Assembly: GCA_030765055.1 (NCBI GenBank)
Contig: JAUKNK010000057.1
Location: 2,674,001 to 2,738,000 of the forward strand
From: Mantis religiosa
Lineage: Eukaryota; Arthropoda; Insecta; Mantodea; Mantidae
DNA length: 64,000 nucleotides
Direction: 5' to 3'
Numbering within the stretch: the first letter of the stretch is position 1; every line of letters begins with the position of its first letter. Made by a program: the position numbers and the translations under genes. The notes beneath the pieces were generated by a model, which saw only the letters and a list, made by a program, of their open reading frames with translations, searched no databases and had not been told where the DNA came from. Below are positions 9,378 to 20,525 of the stretch, one piece after another.

Positions 9378-10067
9378 CGAGGTACGTCCATAAAGTAAGT
9401 TGTCTTTGGTAATACAATTAAGTTCTGTACAGATACAGAGAAATTATTTATTGTACAAAATTCTACAGCTCTTAAACTACTTTTCCACATAGCTGCCAAA
9501 ATTTTGCAGGCATTTGTCATAGCAAGGTACAAGTTTTTGTATATCTTCTTCATAGAAGTTTGCCGCCTGTGACTTGAACCAGTTGGAAACATTTTCTTTC
9601 AGCTCTTCGTCATTGCTGCAGTGTTGACCACCAAGAAAAGATTTGAGATGCAAAACAGAACAAAGTCGCTAGGAGCGAGGTCAGGGCTGTACGGAGTGTG
9701 ATCAAACACGTCCCAGCCAAATCCCTGTAGGATGCTTTTCGTCGCATTTGCAGTATGTGGTCGTGCGTTGTCGTGAAGAAACACAACACCTTTTGACAGC
9801 ATTCTCCGGCGATTGTTCTCTAATGCTCGACGTAATTCCTAGCATTCAGAAACGAATCCCAGATCTGATTTCACAAGCGGCGGGATTTTCAATCCACACC
9901 AACATTGTAAACAAGCACAACAAAGCGTACGTGGCTGATAGTGATCTCACAATGGCGCACGTTTCTTCTCCTTGATACAGAGCGTCTACCGCGCATGTGC
10001 GGAACTGTGATCGCTGCGCTGCAGCGGACATAAATTGAAACATAACGTACAGTCTGGACGCCCCTTG
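9378..10067 (-). mobile_element. Internally deleted mariner (690 bp)
   Basis: The ends carry imperfect inverted repeats. The left starts CGAGGTACGTCCATAAAGTA (9378) and the right ends in the complement of CAAGGGGCGTCCAGACTGTA (10067), each followed by TA. On the minus strand an N-terminal piece (WIENPAACEIRSGIRF, about 9850-9890) is fused directly to the C-terminal catalytic part with FLHDNARPHTAN and YSPDLAPSDF (9599-9802), followed by a C-terminal tail (9380-9590) in another frame. About 650 bp of the middle of the transposase, including the first catalytic Asp, has been deleted. It can only move, if at all, with help from an intact relative. Confidence 0.85.
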
Positions 10068-10281
10068 TAGCTTCAGATTTTACGAATTTGTTTTAATAGT
10101 AATTCATGGATCGGCAGTAAAATGTTGTAAAATTAATCAAAAGGGAGTTCATGGTCACTAAATGGGTTAGTGCCACTTTGAACACTGTGGCCTAGTGTCG
10201 CTTTCGCGCCAACTCTCAGAAACATTGCTCTGCAAGTGTTAGTATTAGCTCCTAAGAGGGACGCTGTAGTATCGGACCTGC
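10068..10281. other. Unassigned gap
   Basis: No gene or repeat was recognised between the deleted mariner and the left target duplication of the tandem LINEs. Confidence 0.5.
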
Positions 10282-10291
10282 CCGCTAAGTT

Positions 10292-11487
10292 CTCTCGCTC
10301 ACCCGCTCGTGCTGGCTGGCTGTATACAGCCAGGTGTTTGCTGCGTGTCCACCTATTAAGGGTTTTACCGTAGGTAGGATTAGAATTGAATTTTGTAGGA
10401 TGAAGCTGTCTGAGGGTTTTTGATTGGGAGTTAATTTAGAGGTTACCGAAGTATCTTCGGGTTGAATGGGAGGATACAGTACTTAGCACCCAAATCTACC
10501 TTTTTTGTTTTATTTTCGGTTGGGGAGGAATTTAGATGCCAAACAGCTTGGAAGAATTATGAGGAGCTCAGCTTTAGCTGCTGATAGGTTCAGCTCCTGG
10601 GTTATCTAGGGTGCCCGCATGCCATACGGGGGACCCGATGCAGTCTAGATCGGCGTCTACTGGGGTCATAATTTCCCAATGATCTGACAAGGGCGCTTCT
10701 GTGAGATGGTAAACTTGCGTGTAATTTTGAAGCCCGGCGCCTAATTTCATCCTCCACGTATGGAAGACCCGATGCTTCGTGGAGCAACCTGGTAGGGAAA
10801 TAACGTCCCACAGAATAAATAGACCGCAGTCCTCAATTCTGTGCACGTTGAAGCCCTGCTATCTAGCGGTCTGCAGCCATGCCACAGATCTCGCAGGCAT
10901 ATAGCATCACCGGGATTACCAGCGCTCGGAGGAGATACAACTTCATGCGGACTGGCATCGAGGTAGACCCCAGCATTGGGTACAGGGAAGCAATTGCTCC
11001 CTGTACCTTCGCCGAAAGGTTCCTGATGTGTCGGGGAAAAATTAGACCTCTGTCCAAGTTGACACCAAGGTACTGGACAGAGTTAGACCACTCTATCCTT
11101 CGACCTCGGTAGCTGAAGTTGGGGCAGCCTGCGGGGGTGTGGCGCTTAGTAAAAAGTATGCCGTGGCTTTTTTCCGGATTTACGGACATCCGCCAACTCC
11201 GACACAACTGTTGTGTTAGGCGGAAATGTCTTTGAATGGGGTTTAAGGCTCTGAGGATGTGTTTGTCCTTGCAGAACAGAAACACGTCGTCAGCGTATTG
11301 TGCCATTGCGACTCGTGGTTCTGTGGGGAAATCTGCCATAAAGATGTTGAAAATGGTGGGGGATGGCACAGAGCCTTCGGGGACTCCACCTCTCACTGGC
11401 CTTAGTGTTGATGTTTTCCCCGCGACTCAGACTGAATGAACGATGTCGCAAGAAGCTGTGTAGGATGTTGATCATTTGTGTTGGGAG
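10292..11487 (-). pseudogene. Jockey-like LINE 3' half (RT palm to 3' UTR)
   Basis: The minus-strand ORF at 11396-10863 gives GVPEGSVPSPTIFNIFMADF, then AQYADDVFLF with the YADD catalytic box, then SVNPEKSHGILFTKR, VQYLGVNLD and LVIPVMLYACEICG, the usual order for a Jockey-clade RT. A second frame continues to about 10574. Upstream, HSFLRHRSFSLS is readable to about 11487, where the copy stops: it is 5'-truncated. The presumed 3' UTR (10292-10570) has a hairpin (CCGAAGTATCTTCGG, 10447-10461). The 10-mer CCGCTAAGTT flanks it at 10282-10291 and 11488-11497, consistent with a target duplication. Frameshifts make it inactive. Confidence 0.85.
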
Positions 11488-11497
11488 CCGCTAAGTT

Positions 11498-14375
11498 ACA
11501 CACAGCACTAGGGTGTCGTTGAAGGTGAGTGCTGCTCCTTGGAGCAGGGGCCTTCGACTTGTTGCCATACCGGGACACTGTCCCTTACTGTCATTATGTT
11601 GGGATTAATTCATCGGGCGGTGGTTAGATGGTTGGCTTTTGTTCTAGGTTTTTAGATGAGAATTTGGAGAGATATTATGATAGAAATGGTGTATGATGGG
11701 GAGGTTAGAATTTCTGGTAGGCTTAAGGTGGTTCGTGGGTGTTTGTAGGTAGCCCCGGGGTCTATATCATATTCCCCGAGACAACTGATGAGATGGTTGA
11801 AACTGGATGGTAGGTTGGAGTAGAATTTGTATGAAATTGTTCTGATGTAATTGGTGAGAGTGGGAAATGAGAGGTCGTTGTGTATATTGGTGTTGGGGAT
11901 GTACCAATCAGCACCTGTAGCAATACGGAGAAATCGGTTCTGCAGGACCTGGAGTTTGTTCATGTGTGATGATGCTGCAGCACCCCAGACTTGACATGCG
12001 TAAGTGATAGCCAGTCTCAATATTTGCTGGTATATGAGAATCTTATTTCTGAGACTCATTGGTGACTTTTTGTTGTATAACGGGTATAGCATACCCATAC
12101 GCTTTGTGATTTTTGAGACAACAGATGTAATGTGTGTTTTCCATGTGAGACGCATGTCGAGCTGGACTCCAAGATATTGGGGCTGATTACTCCAGGGGAT
12201 GTCTTCTCCTGCTATGTGGAGTTCTGGAACGTCTTGAACTTAAAGACGGGTGAAGGTAACTGCCTGTGATTTTGTGGCGTTTATGCGTAGGCGCCATGTG
12301 AGAAACCAGGCGGAAATCATGTCAGCATAGCGCTGAAGACGTTGTACAGCCGTGAGGTGTCGACAAGAGGCTGTGGTGATTGCTGTCATCAGCAAACAGG
12401 TTGCACCTCCAGATAGTGGGAAGGGTGTTGATATAAGTTAAGAATAGAAGGGGTCCAAGTACACTACCTTGGGGCACCCCTGCAGTGATAAGGTAGGGTC
12501 GGGAAGTAATGTCATCTCTGACAACGGAGAAGGTACGATGGGTAAGGTAATGGTTGACAATGTGTATTATGTAGGGAGGAAAGTTATATCTGATCAGTTG
12601 GTGAAGTAGGCCTTGATGCCAAACTGAGTCGAAGGCCTCTGAGATGTCCAAGAATAGAGCAGCAACATACTGTCTGTTATTGAAGGCTCGGGTTACTTCG
12701 TCAACCAGACGTAGAAGTTGGTGTGATGTGGAGTGGGAGCGGCGAAAGCCCAATTGCTCTGGGCGAATGATGTTTAGCCCGTCCAGTAGATTTTGGAGGC
12801 GATGTTGTAGTACCTTCTCAAACAATTTACTAATAGCTGGTAGCAAACTGATGGGACGATGGTTTGAAATTTGTTTAGAGTCCTTGCCAGGTTTGGGGAT
12901 GGTAATGATTTTTGGATGTTTCCATTTTGCAGGAAAATATGAAAGAAGGAGCAGGCTGTTGAACAGATGAACAATCAAGGCTATCCAGTTATGCGGGAGT
13001 GCCTTAAAGCAGCGTATGGTATGGAGTCGCAACCAGCAGCTTTGTAGGGTCGCACTGAAGCTATCAGACCACTGACCTCAGCGGTGTTGGTGAGCAGCAC
13101 TTCATCTGAGTTGTAGGGAGAAGCAAAAAATTGCTGGACCACTCCTTCAATTTCGGCTACTTGTTCGTGATCAGGGGATTCAGCTGGATGGAAAGTAGCA
13201 GCTAGGTATTCCGCTAGGAGTTCGACCTTTTCCCTGGAAGATTGTGCCACTCGATTTCCATCAGTAAGTGGCGAATCTGAGGTGGGTATGCGTAGCATAG
13301 CCTTGGACATTCTCCAGAGAGAACAATCTGTGGTGTCGAGAGTACGTAATTTTCTTTCCCATTCGTCATTGAAGTGGTCTGCAAGTTCCATCTTCACTCC
13401 AGCCTGGAGGCGCGTATTTTGGAATTTTCGCCGTGCTGTGCTTTTGGCCGAGATGAGTTGGCGCAAATGTTTTGGGATGGGTTTGAGGGGACTATATGGA
13501 GATTTACGGGCGGGAGTTGCTTCACGCATGGCCTCAGCCATAATGCTAGTGATGAACTGCTCCAGATTATCAGCTTCTGCTATTGTTCGCAAGGGTGAAT
13601 ATCGGCGGGTTTGTCGGCCATGATGTTTGAAAATTTGCTCCAGTTGGTTTGTCGGGGATTTACGTGAGAAGGTAATGACTTAGGTGTGTGTTTTGCCTTA
13701 TACAGCAAGAGAACAGGAAAATGATCGGAAGAAAGTTCGGGAAGAGAGAATATAGTTGGGTGACTGCGCATGTTGCATAGGAGTGCTATATCCAACCAAT
13801 CAGGGGGACCACGATCACCATGAGTTATGGTGGGGGAGGTGGGAGCAAGTACGACCAGGTTCTTGCGTTCTATATAGCGCTCCAGGAGGCGTCCACGACT
13901 GTTGGTGATGGTGGAGTTCCAAAGTGTGCTCTTTGCGTTGTAGTCTCCCATGGCTACAGTGGGAGAACCATTGAAAATAAGGCCCAGGTCTCGCTGTGGA
14001 ATTGTTCTACTTGGTGGGATGTAAACCGAGTAGATATTAAGTGGTCCCCTGTCAGTAACAACTTGGATTCCTGTACCTTCAAGACCGTCGGAAACAGGCA
14101 GATGTAGGCGATGATGGGCGATGTGCCTTTGGATATATACTGCAGTCCCACCATAGCCATCTGGACGATCAGTTCGATAACAAATCATTCCTGGAATGGT
14201 AGCCCTCTAGCGTGGAGCTAAGTGTGTTTCTTGGACAAGGAAGATGTTTATTTTATTGAAAGCGATGAAGTTTGTGGCTCACGTAACTTATGTCGTAGTC
14301 CATTGGCATTTGAGGAACAAATGCGTAGGCTGGTGAGGTTGTTTATTATATTATTGACGTCCGCCAGCCGCTAAG
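11498..14375 (-). pseudogene. Jockey-like LINE, ORF2 with endonuclease and RT
   Basis: A 2.9-kb minus-strand copy. The AP-type endonuclease starts near 14350 (CSSNANGLRHKLRE) and continues at 14188-13580 with YNAKSTLWN and LSSDHFPVLL. The RT begins at 13592-12981 and continues at 13032-12322 with KWKHPKIITIPKPGKDS, RPISLLPAISKLFEKVL, LFLDISEAFDSVWH, AGVPQGSVLGPLLF and NLFADDSN (FADD catalytic box). The C-terminal thumb and tail are at 12155-11652. Frameshifts near 13600, 13020 and 12330 break the ORF. ORF1 is missing, so it is 5'-truncated. The flanks are CCGCTAAGTT at 11488-11497 and 14376-14385. The left one is shared with the neighbouring LINE. Confidence 0.9.
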
Positions 14376-14385
14376 CCGCTAAGTT

Positions 14386-14569
14386 GTCATGCCAGCCATT
14401 CTTATATACTACATGAAATGAACAATATGTATCCGTGAGAGTTTACATGTTCTATGTTCCCTTCCTATAAATTAACTCCTATGTAGTTTTAAAACAGTTT
14501 TACGTTTAATAATAACAGTTATAATTTTTAAACGTTTGATAGTATTTTGACATTCTAGAGCTATTTGTA
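14386..14569. other. Unassigned AT-rich gap
   Basis: No gene was seen. It precedes the first duplicated unit. Confidence 0.4.
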
Positions 14570-15450
14570 TAAGGAGTTCAAAGCCAAGCATTTTACAAAT
14601 GTTAAGCAGAAGAATTGTACCGATAATAGCAACCTAAGATCTATTTTGGGCAAACGTCATTCTGTGATAAGAGATTATTTCCATGTATCCAACAGTAGAA
14701 CATAAATACTCGCTTACACTTTCTATTTCCGCATTTCTTCTTACACATGTATCTAATTATGATTGGTGAAATGTTCTATAATCCTCTCAAAAGTTAAAAA
14801 CATATGCAGGCGGGCCGTACAGCAGATTACAGCCAATCCTAAGCTTGTCCCTTCTAGCAATACCGCCAAATTTGATACACTTAACTCACACACCTGAATT
14901 GAGAACATTTTTATATAATTTACGTCCTCCAATGTTAAGTCAATTCGGGTGTGAATTAAATTGGTGAAATGATGCTCAAATGCGTCCGGCGTCCTTGGAG
15001 CTTAGAGCTACCCGACATTCGTCTTCCAGGAATAGGGAACCCCCCCGTAAAAGATTATCCAGGTAACTCACCGTAACCCAGATTAGAACTCGGGACCTCT
15101 TGAACGTGAGGCAGACACGCTACCATATACGCTACCGAGGTGGGCTGAGAACATTATATTAATTACTTACGCTCGGAAAAATATTTAGAAAATTGCTGAT
15201 GTCAAACTTAAATATTAATTTTATTTTATAATAATATCCGTACAAAAATTCAGTCTCTATGATACTTAGGCCACTAGTGATGCAAGCTCTATCTTCACGC
15301 GTTATGGTTAAATGCTACGGATAATATTTCAGATTACAATCTTATAATAAGAAAGAATTATACTTTGTGATCATGACCGTACAAAAATTCTTACTTAGAA
15401 CACGAGCGATGTACGTTTTATCCTCGTATGGTTACAGTTACCCAACATCC
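14570..15450. repeat. Duplicated unit A (about 0.9 kb)
   Basis: This shares long ordered matches with 15472-16430: CATTCTAGAGCTATTTGTATAA, GAGATTATTTCCATGTATCC, ATCTAATTATGATTGGT, GGGCCGTACAGCA, CAGCCAATCCTAAGCTT, then the minus-strand SINE and its right flank. The two copies lie in direct tandem. Many substitutions and small indels separate them, so the duplication is old. A third partial copy lies at 8494-8830. No coding content was recognised. Confidence 0.8.
14910..15145 (-). mobile_element. tRNA-derived SINE (unit A)
   Basis: Full-length minus-strand SINE flanked by the 10-bp duplication TGAGAACATT (14900-14909 and 15146-15155). The head complement ends GCTACCGAGGTGGGC, the B-box complement is near ATTAGAACTCGGGAC, and the 3' end complement is TTTACGTCCTCCAATGTTAA. 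The equivalent SINE is present at the same place in unit B, so this insertion predates the unit duplication. Confidence 0.9.
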
Positions 15451-15745
15451 ATCCATTCAACACAACACCATTCATTCTAGAGCTATTTGTATAACGAGTT
15501 CAAAGCCAAGAATTTTTACAAATAGCTAGCGGAAGAGTTATACTGAAAACACTCACCTAAGGTCTATTTGGGCAAACGTATTTCATTGATAAGAGATTAT
15601 TTCCATGTATCCAGCAGTAAAACATAAATACTCTCATCCCGCATTTTTCTTATACAATTATCTAATTATGATTGGTAAAATGTTCGTTAATCTCGACAAA
15701 AGATAAAGGGATATTGAGGAGGGCCGTACAGCACACTCCAGCCAA

Positions 15746-15996
15746 CCTGCCTCGGTAGCGAAGTGGTAGCATGTCTGCCTCACGTTCAGGAGGTCCCGAG
15801 TTCCAATCTAGGTCAAGCTGAGTTACATGGATAAGGTTTTTTCGGGGGTTTCCCTTATCCTCAAAGACGAATGTCGGTAAATCTAAGCTCCATGGACCCC
15901 GCGCTCATTTGCACATAATTTCACACATTTCACCAATTTCATTCGTCGTCCGATATGACTTAACGTTGGAGGACATAAATTACAACAATAAAGACC
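15746..15996 (+). mobile_element. tRNA-derived SINE (unit B only)
   Basis: Plus-strand SINE beginning TGCCTCGGTAGCGAAGTGG (A box) with TGAGTTACATGGATAAGG and CCGATATGACTTAACG in the body and ATAAATTACAACAATAA at the tail. An 8-bp duplication CCAGCCAA lies at 15738-15745 and 15997-16004. The empty site is preserved in unit A (ACAGCCAATCC near 14829), which proves this copy arrived after the duplication. Confidence 0.9.
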
Positions 15997-16075
15997 CCAG
16001 CCAATTCTAAGCTTCTCCCTTCTAGCAGGGCTACCAAATTTCATACACTTAACTCACGCACCTCAACTTAGAATT

Positions 16076-16302
16076 TTTTTTATATAATTTACGTCATCCA
16101 ATGTTAACTCAAATCGGACGATGAATGAAATTGGTGAAATGATATTCAAATGCGTCAGGGGTCCATGGAGTTAAGAGCTACCCGACATTCGTCTTCCAGA
16201 ATAAGGGAAACCCCCTAAAAATTTTATCCAGGTAACTTACCCAAACAGAGATTCGAACGAGAGACTTCTTGAGCATGATGCAGACACGTTATCGAGCCGG
16301 GC
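16076..16302 (-). mobile_element. tRNA-derived SINE (unit B)
   Basis: Orthologous partner of the SINE at 14910-15145, in the same position and orientation within unit B and followed by the same TGAGAACATT (16303-16312). The left target-site copy has decayed to TTAGAATTTT. The head is damaged (ATCGAGCCGGGC). Confidence 0.85.
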
Positions 16303-16421
16303 TGAGAACATTATATTAATTAATTACGCTCGGAAGAATGTTTGAAAGTTGACAGATGTCAAACTTAAATTAGAATTTTCTTTCTGACCATGACTGTACA
16401 AAAATCTTGTCTCCACAATAC

Positions 16422-16682
16422 TATGACTTTCTGCGTTCGGAAAATCAAAGGTGCATGTTACAAACACAAAAAATTGCACTTTATTTCCGTAGAAATACGC
16501 TCCGTACACATACACAGTACAACATACAAGGTCAACAAACACAGCTGTTTATCCGCACACGTTCAATTACCGACTAACTCACATTGGCAGGTGAGCTGCC
16601 TTTTTATAGTTTACTAACACTCCAGAAATTTCTAAAACAATCGAGACCCGGCTAGAACAAAGATGACTCTCAAGAAATCTGT
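16422..16682 (-). repeat. 3' LTR, short subtype
   Basis: This begins TATGACTTTCTGCG on the plus strand, with ACAAACACAAAAAATTGCAC and the CTTTATTTCC polyadenylation region shared with the solo LTR at 42817-43094. It is much shorter than, and largely unlike, the 5' LTR of the same element at 21424-21915. Confidence 0.7.
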
Positions 16683-16805
16683 CTCCTTCCCTCCACCATT
16701 TCGGCGAGCTTGTCCCGAAAAGCACTATCGTAACGGGCCAGACGATCCCGGTGTACCACCAACATCTTCCCTCGGGGCACCTTCTGGATGCGGTAGGCCA
16801 CGTTG

Positions 16806-17372
16806 TTAATCCTCTTCACCACCCGGTACGGTCCATGCCATAGTTGATGGAGTTTCGGGTATCTTCTCGCTCCGGGTTGGGCAGTACAACCAGACTACGT
16901 CACCGTGCTGGAATCCTTGGCTGTTGGCTTGTCTGTCGTATCGGTTCTTCATGCGGTCACTTGCCTTCTGGATGTTTTGACGAGCCGTCTCATGCATGAC
17001 GTGGAGATGGTCCACCAGGTTCTCCACATTCTCGGTCGCTGCCAATTTTGCGTCCGGGGGGCTTCCAAAAACCACATCACAAGGGAGGCGTAACTCTCGG
17101 CCGAACATTAAGCTGGTTGGCGTCATCCTAGTGGTGTCGCGTGTAGTCGAGCGGTAGGCCAGCAAGAACAGGGGCACCTTGACGTCCCAGTCTCGTTGAT
17201 GGCTGGCTACAAGCTTCTTCATGTGCTCTTCTAAGGTCTTGATGTATCTCTTCACCATGCCATCTGACTGGGGATGTAGGGGTGCTGTGCGGGTCTTGTC
17301 CACCCCAAGGCTGTCTAGTGGCTCCTTCATCAGGTTGGACTCAAAATTGGTGCCCTGGTAGCTGTGGAGCAC
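16806..17372 (-). pseudogene. Gypsy integrase, C-terminal part
   Basis: The minus-strand frame continues the integrase core: YQGTNFESNLM (region of the second catalytic Asp, where DQGTNFES is usual, so D is replaced by Y), PLHPQSDGMVKRYIKTLEEH with the catalytic Glu position altered from VER to VKR, then FLLAYRSTTRDTT and a C-terminal domain with NRYDRQANSQGFQHGDVVWL. It is separated from the upstream pol frame by a frameshift near 17350-17500. It ends before the family C-terminus. Confidence 0.85.
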
Positions 17373-18580
17373 TCACAATACCCCAAATCGGCAGAACACT
17401 TGCTCCAAAAGGCAGTGTGTGATTGTCTTTGCCTCCTGGTTCGGGATGGCATAGACCTCCGGCCACTTAGTGAAGTAGTCCACGACACCATTAGGTACTT
17501 GTTGCCACGGTCGGACATTGGGAATGGCCCAGCTATGTAGACGGCGATCCTTTCGATTGGCGCTCCGACGTTGTACTGCTGCATGCGACCCCGGCTCCTA
17601 GTCTGGGGGCTGCCACTCGCCACGCACACATGACATTGACGGCACAATCTCTCAGCATCTGCTCGGAGCCTCAGCCAGTAGTAGCAGTATCGGAGTTTGT
17701 TGATCGTTCGGTTTGCTCGCAGGTGTCCTCCTGAAGTACCGACGTGCACTTCATCCAAGACTTCCAGAACCTTGCTTCGGGGAAGTAACAACTGTTCTCT
17801 CTCCGTCTTCCCATCAGGCGATTCCCATATCCGGAACAGCACGACCTCTCCTGTCTTCAGTGAGTCCCATTGGGCCCAGTACGACTTGTAGGTGGCGCTC
17901 CTCGGTGCGATATCCTCCCCGGTTGGTCTTGTCCCTGCCTCCACTTCTCTCAAGATTGGCCCCAAGTCTGCGTCCGCCAGCTGCTTCCTCCTCAGGCCTG
18001 CGCTATCCCAGCTATCCGCAGGAACTACCGTGACCACTAGGATAATTGCGGCACGCTCCTTCTCTTCCACTCTTTTGTATTGGCCGCACTCTTCTGGACA
18101 GGGTCTTCGGGACATAGCATCTCCGTTGCTGTGGCTCTTCCCTCTACGATGTTCAGAGGTGGAGTCGTACACCTGCAACCTCTGGACCCAACGTGCCGTC
18201 TGGCCTTCCAGATTCTTAAAGCTCAATAGCCAGGTTAGGGCGGAATGATCGGTCCTCATGTGGAATGGCTGACCGTACAGGTACTTGTGGAAGTGCTCCA
18301 AAGTCTTTACTACTGCCAGGAACTCTCGCCGGGTGACGCAATAGTTCTTCTCTGCCTTGGATAGCGTCTTGTTGTAGTAGGCTATCAACCGCTGCTGACC
18401 GTCCTGGACTTGGGATAGGACGCCTCCAATGCAATGAGCGCTGGCGTCAGTGTCCACGTTGAAGGCGCCACCTGGTTGTGGAAATCCCAAAATTGTAGCA
18501 ATGCACAGGGTCTTCTTCAGGTGCTGGAAAGCGCCTTCGGCGTCATACGTCCATACATTAGGTCGGTGTTCCTCTCTCAC
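17330..18580 (-). pseudogene. Gypsy pol: RNase H and integrase N-terminal half
   Basis: A 416-codon frame. It opens in the RT connection (AFQHLKKTLC), then RNase H (FNVDTDASAHCIGGVLSQ, with TDAS as the first catalytic Asp, and YCVTRREFLAVV, then RTDHSALTWLL). Next are the spacer and the integrase zinc domain (EVHVGTSGGHLRANRT ... CRQCHVC) and the start of the DDE core. There the first catalytic Asp is replaced: the frame reads IAVYIAGPFP where the sister copy at 61180 reads AVDTAG. The frame is lost after NKYLMV, about 17510. The enzyme cannot be catalytic as written. Confidence 0.9.
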
Positions 18581-18692
18581 GCGGGTGAGAGATTTAGCGA
18601 TGTTGGAGAACCCCTTTATGAAGCGACGGTAATAACTGCACAGCCCTAGTAAACTGCGCGATTCTGTCTTATTGTTTGGCCGAGGCCAAATA

Positions 18693-19357
18693 TCACGGCC
18701 TCTTCTGTGTATTCTCCGGGTCTGTGGCCACTGCGGTTGGTGAGAATATGTGGCCCAAGTAATTCACCTCGTTGCGGAAGACCTGGCACTTCTTTGCGTT
18801 CAGCTTCAGGTGGGTCGCCTGCAGTCTCTGTAACACCTTGCTCAGGTTGTCGAGATGGTCTTTGACAGTTTTACAGACGATGATGATGTCCAGGTATAGC
18901 AGGCAGGCGTCATAAGTCAACCCTCTTATCACTGATTCCATTAGGCGTTGCAAGGTAGCGGTTGCGTTGTAGAGGTCAAAGGAGAAAGCCAGAGCCCTTA
19001 TCCTGTCGACATTGCAGTGTTTTCCTTGTCTCTCGAGTCTAGAGCCACCTGCCAGTAACCCGACTTCAGGGCCATGGTCAAGAACCACTGTGCATCACCT
19101 AGCTTGTCCACGGTGTCGTCAATCCTGTGTACGGGGGAACAGCCTTCCGGGTGATGGCATTCAGCTTCCTGTAGCCCACCGTTTTTCTTTGTCAGCAGAA
19201 CTACAGGGAAACACCAAGGGCTGTCACACTCTTCATTCACTCTATTGGATTTCGTGTCATCTACCATATCCTGTATTGACGCTAGTTTCACCAGCGAAAC
19301 GCGTCTAGGTGGTTGCCAAATAGGCCGGGCGTCCCCAGTGTCGATGCGGTCCAGCAC
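18693..19357 (-). pseudogene. Gypsy reverse transcriptase, broken
   Basis: Two minus-strand frames overlap here. 19357-18998 carries the RT fingers (SPWCFPVVLLTKKNGG, then DDTVDKLGDAQWF and LKSGYWQVALD). 19088-18693 carries ATLQRLMESVIRGL, the catalytic box region LLYLDIIIV and the LNAKKCQVFRNEVNYLGH block. The catalytic YxDD reads YLDI, so the second Asp is lost. A frameshift near 19020 and an altered block (LQEAECHHPEGC where FCVDYRKLN is usual) add to the damage. Confidence 0.9.
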
Positions 19358-19382
19358 ATGGTCCGTGCGGCCGTAGTCACCG

Positions 19383-20325
19383 TCACCTTGGCTGAAGACG
19401 CGCTGGTATCGCCTCAGTTGTCCAACATTCTCCAGCTGCTCTGTGGTCAGGTGCTCGGCCGCCCTCTCCAGTAAGCCTTCTATTCGGGGCCCCAGGTGTT
19501 ACGCCGGCACCGGCTCCTGTGTCTTGTCGGCTGTTGTTGCGCTCAACACGGGCTCGCATGTTCCCAACTGCGTACTGGCCTGGACGTCCTGATCGGTGTC
19601 CGTTGGATTTAGCAGTCTCACTGGCAACTCCTCTCGGCACGGCAGCAATGCCCTGGCTACACATAGTCCGTGTACAGGTGTCTTCTGGTCCAGCATCATG
19701 TTCCTATTTCTCTGGCCTTCCATTCGCGTCGTTACCAGCACATCGCTCCTCGCGGGGATATTCACGCCTTCGTTCAAGACGACCCTGCAGTTTCCAAGGC
19801 GCTCTTCGGGTTGACGAGGTATAACCACTTCTCCGTTGAGCCGCAGGACATTCCTGCCGACGTCGACCGTCGCCTCGTGGCTCCTGAGGGCATCCAGTCC
19901 CAGAATCCCCTCCTCAGTCACCTTCGCGACGAACACCCATAGACGCACGGCTCTCGGTTCCAAGGTCAGCTTCAGCAGAGCCTCCTTCTCCACAGGCAAG
20001 GTGTCGACCGATGCCGTTATCAGCTGTTATGGTCGGCTCGGCTTCCTGGATGGCAAACCCTTGGCTATGTCGGGTCTGATGATGGTCACGGCTGCCCCGT
20101 TGTCCACCAGCAGGCGGCATGGCTTCCCGCTCACCCAACCATCCGTGATAAGGCTGTCATCCATCCGCCGGCTGCCGGCGCATATTGTCACTAGAGGGGA
20201 TGGTGGTGATGGGGCCGACGTGCTCCTCGCCACGACGGCCCTTACGCGTTTCCTGGCTGCTCTTCCTGGTGTGGGCAGTCTCTCTCCAGGTGTCCCGGCT
20301 GTCCACATCCCCAACACAGGCCACT
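19383..20325 (-). pseudogene. Gypsy zinc knuckle and protease region
   Basis: Three minus-strand frames together give the middle of the polyprotein. At 20316-20275 one frame reads CWGCGQPGHLERDC, a CCHC zinc knuckle of the nucleocapsid. Frame 20317-20027 contains the protease active-site region KPCRLLVDNGAAVTII, where the usual D-(S/T)-G-A is D-N-G-A. Frame 19999-19499 continues with the protease C-terminal ILGLDALR block and a linker to RT. The switches between frames are old frameshifts. The protease would be expected to be inactive as written. Confidence 0.8.
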
Positions 20326-20525
20326 AGGTCGTCGCAGGCGCCCCTTAGGCTGGTCTTCTCTCTCTGGTGTAGCGCACACTCATTGTCCTCGACGTCGGGG
20401 TAGCCGTCACCTTGGCCGCCTCGATCCTCGTGGATGGTCTTTTATTCGCCGAGCATTAGGCGCTTAAGTATCTTGTTGTCTCGTACGCCGTCGACAACAG
20501 CGTAGGTGGCTTCCCGGGATACGAA

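Larger units (their letters stand above)
15472..16421. repeat. Duplicated unit B (about 0.95 kb)
   Basis: Second tandem copy of the unit described at 14570-15450, enlarged by an extra plus-strand SINE (15746-15996) that unit A lacks. It ends where the Gypsy LTR at 16422 begins, so the Gypsy element sits in, or right at the end of, this unit. Confidence 0.8.

Noticed and set aside
17697..18248. Plus-strand open frames over 17.7-18.3 kb and 19.0-20.4 kb
   Set aside because: They are antisense shadows of the Gypsy pol frames, which carry all recognisable motifs on the minus strand.
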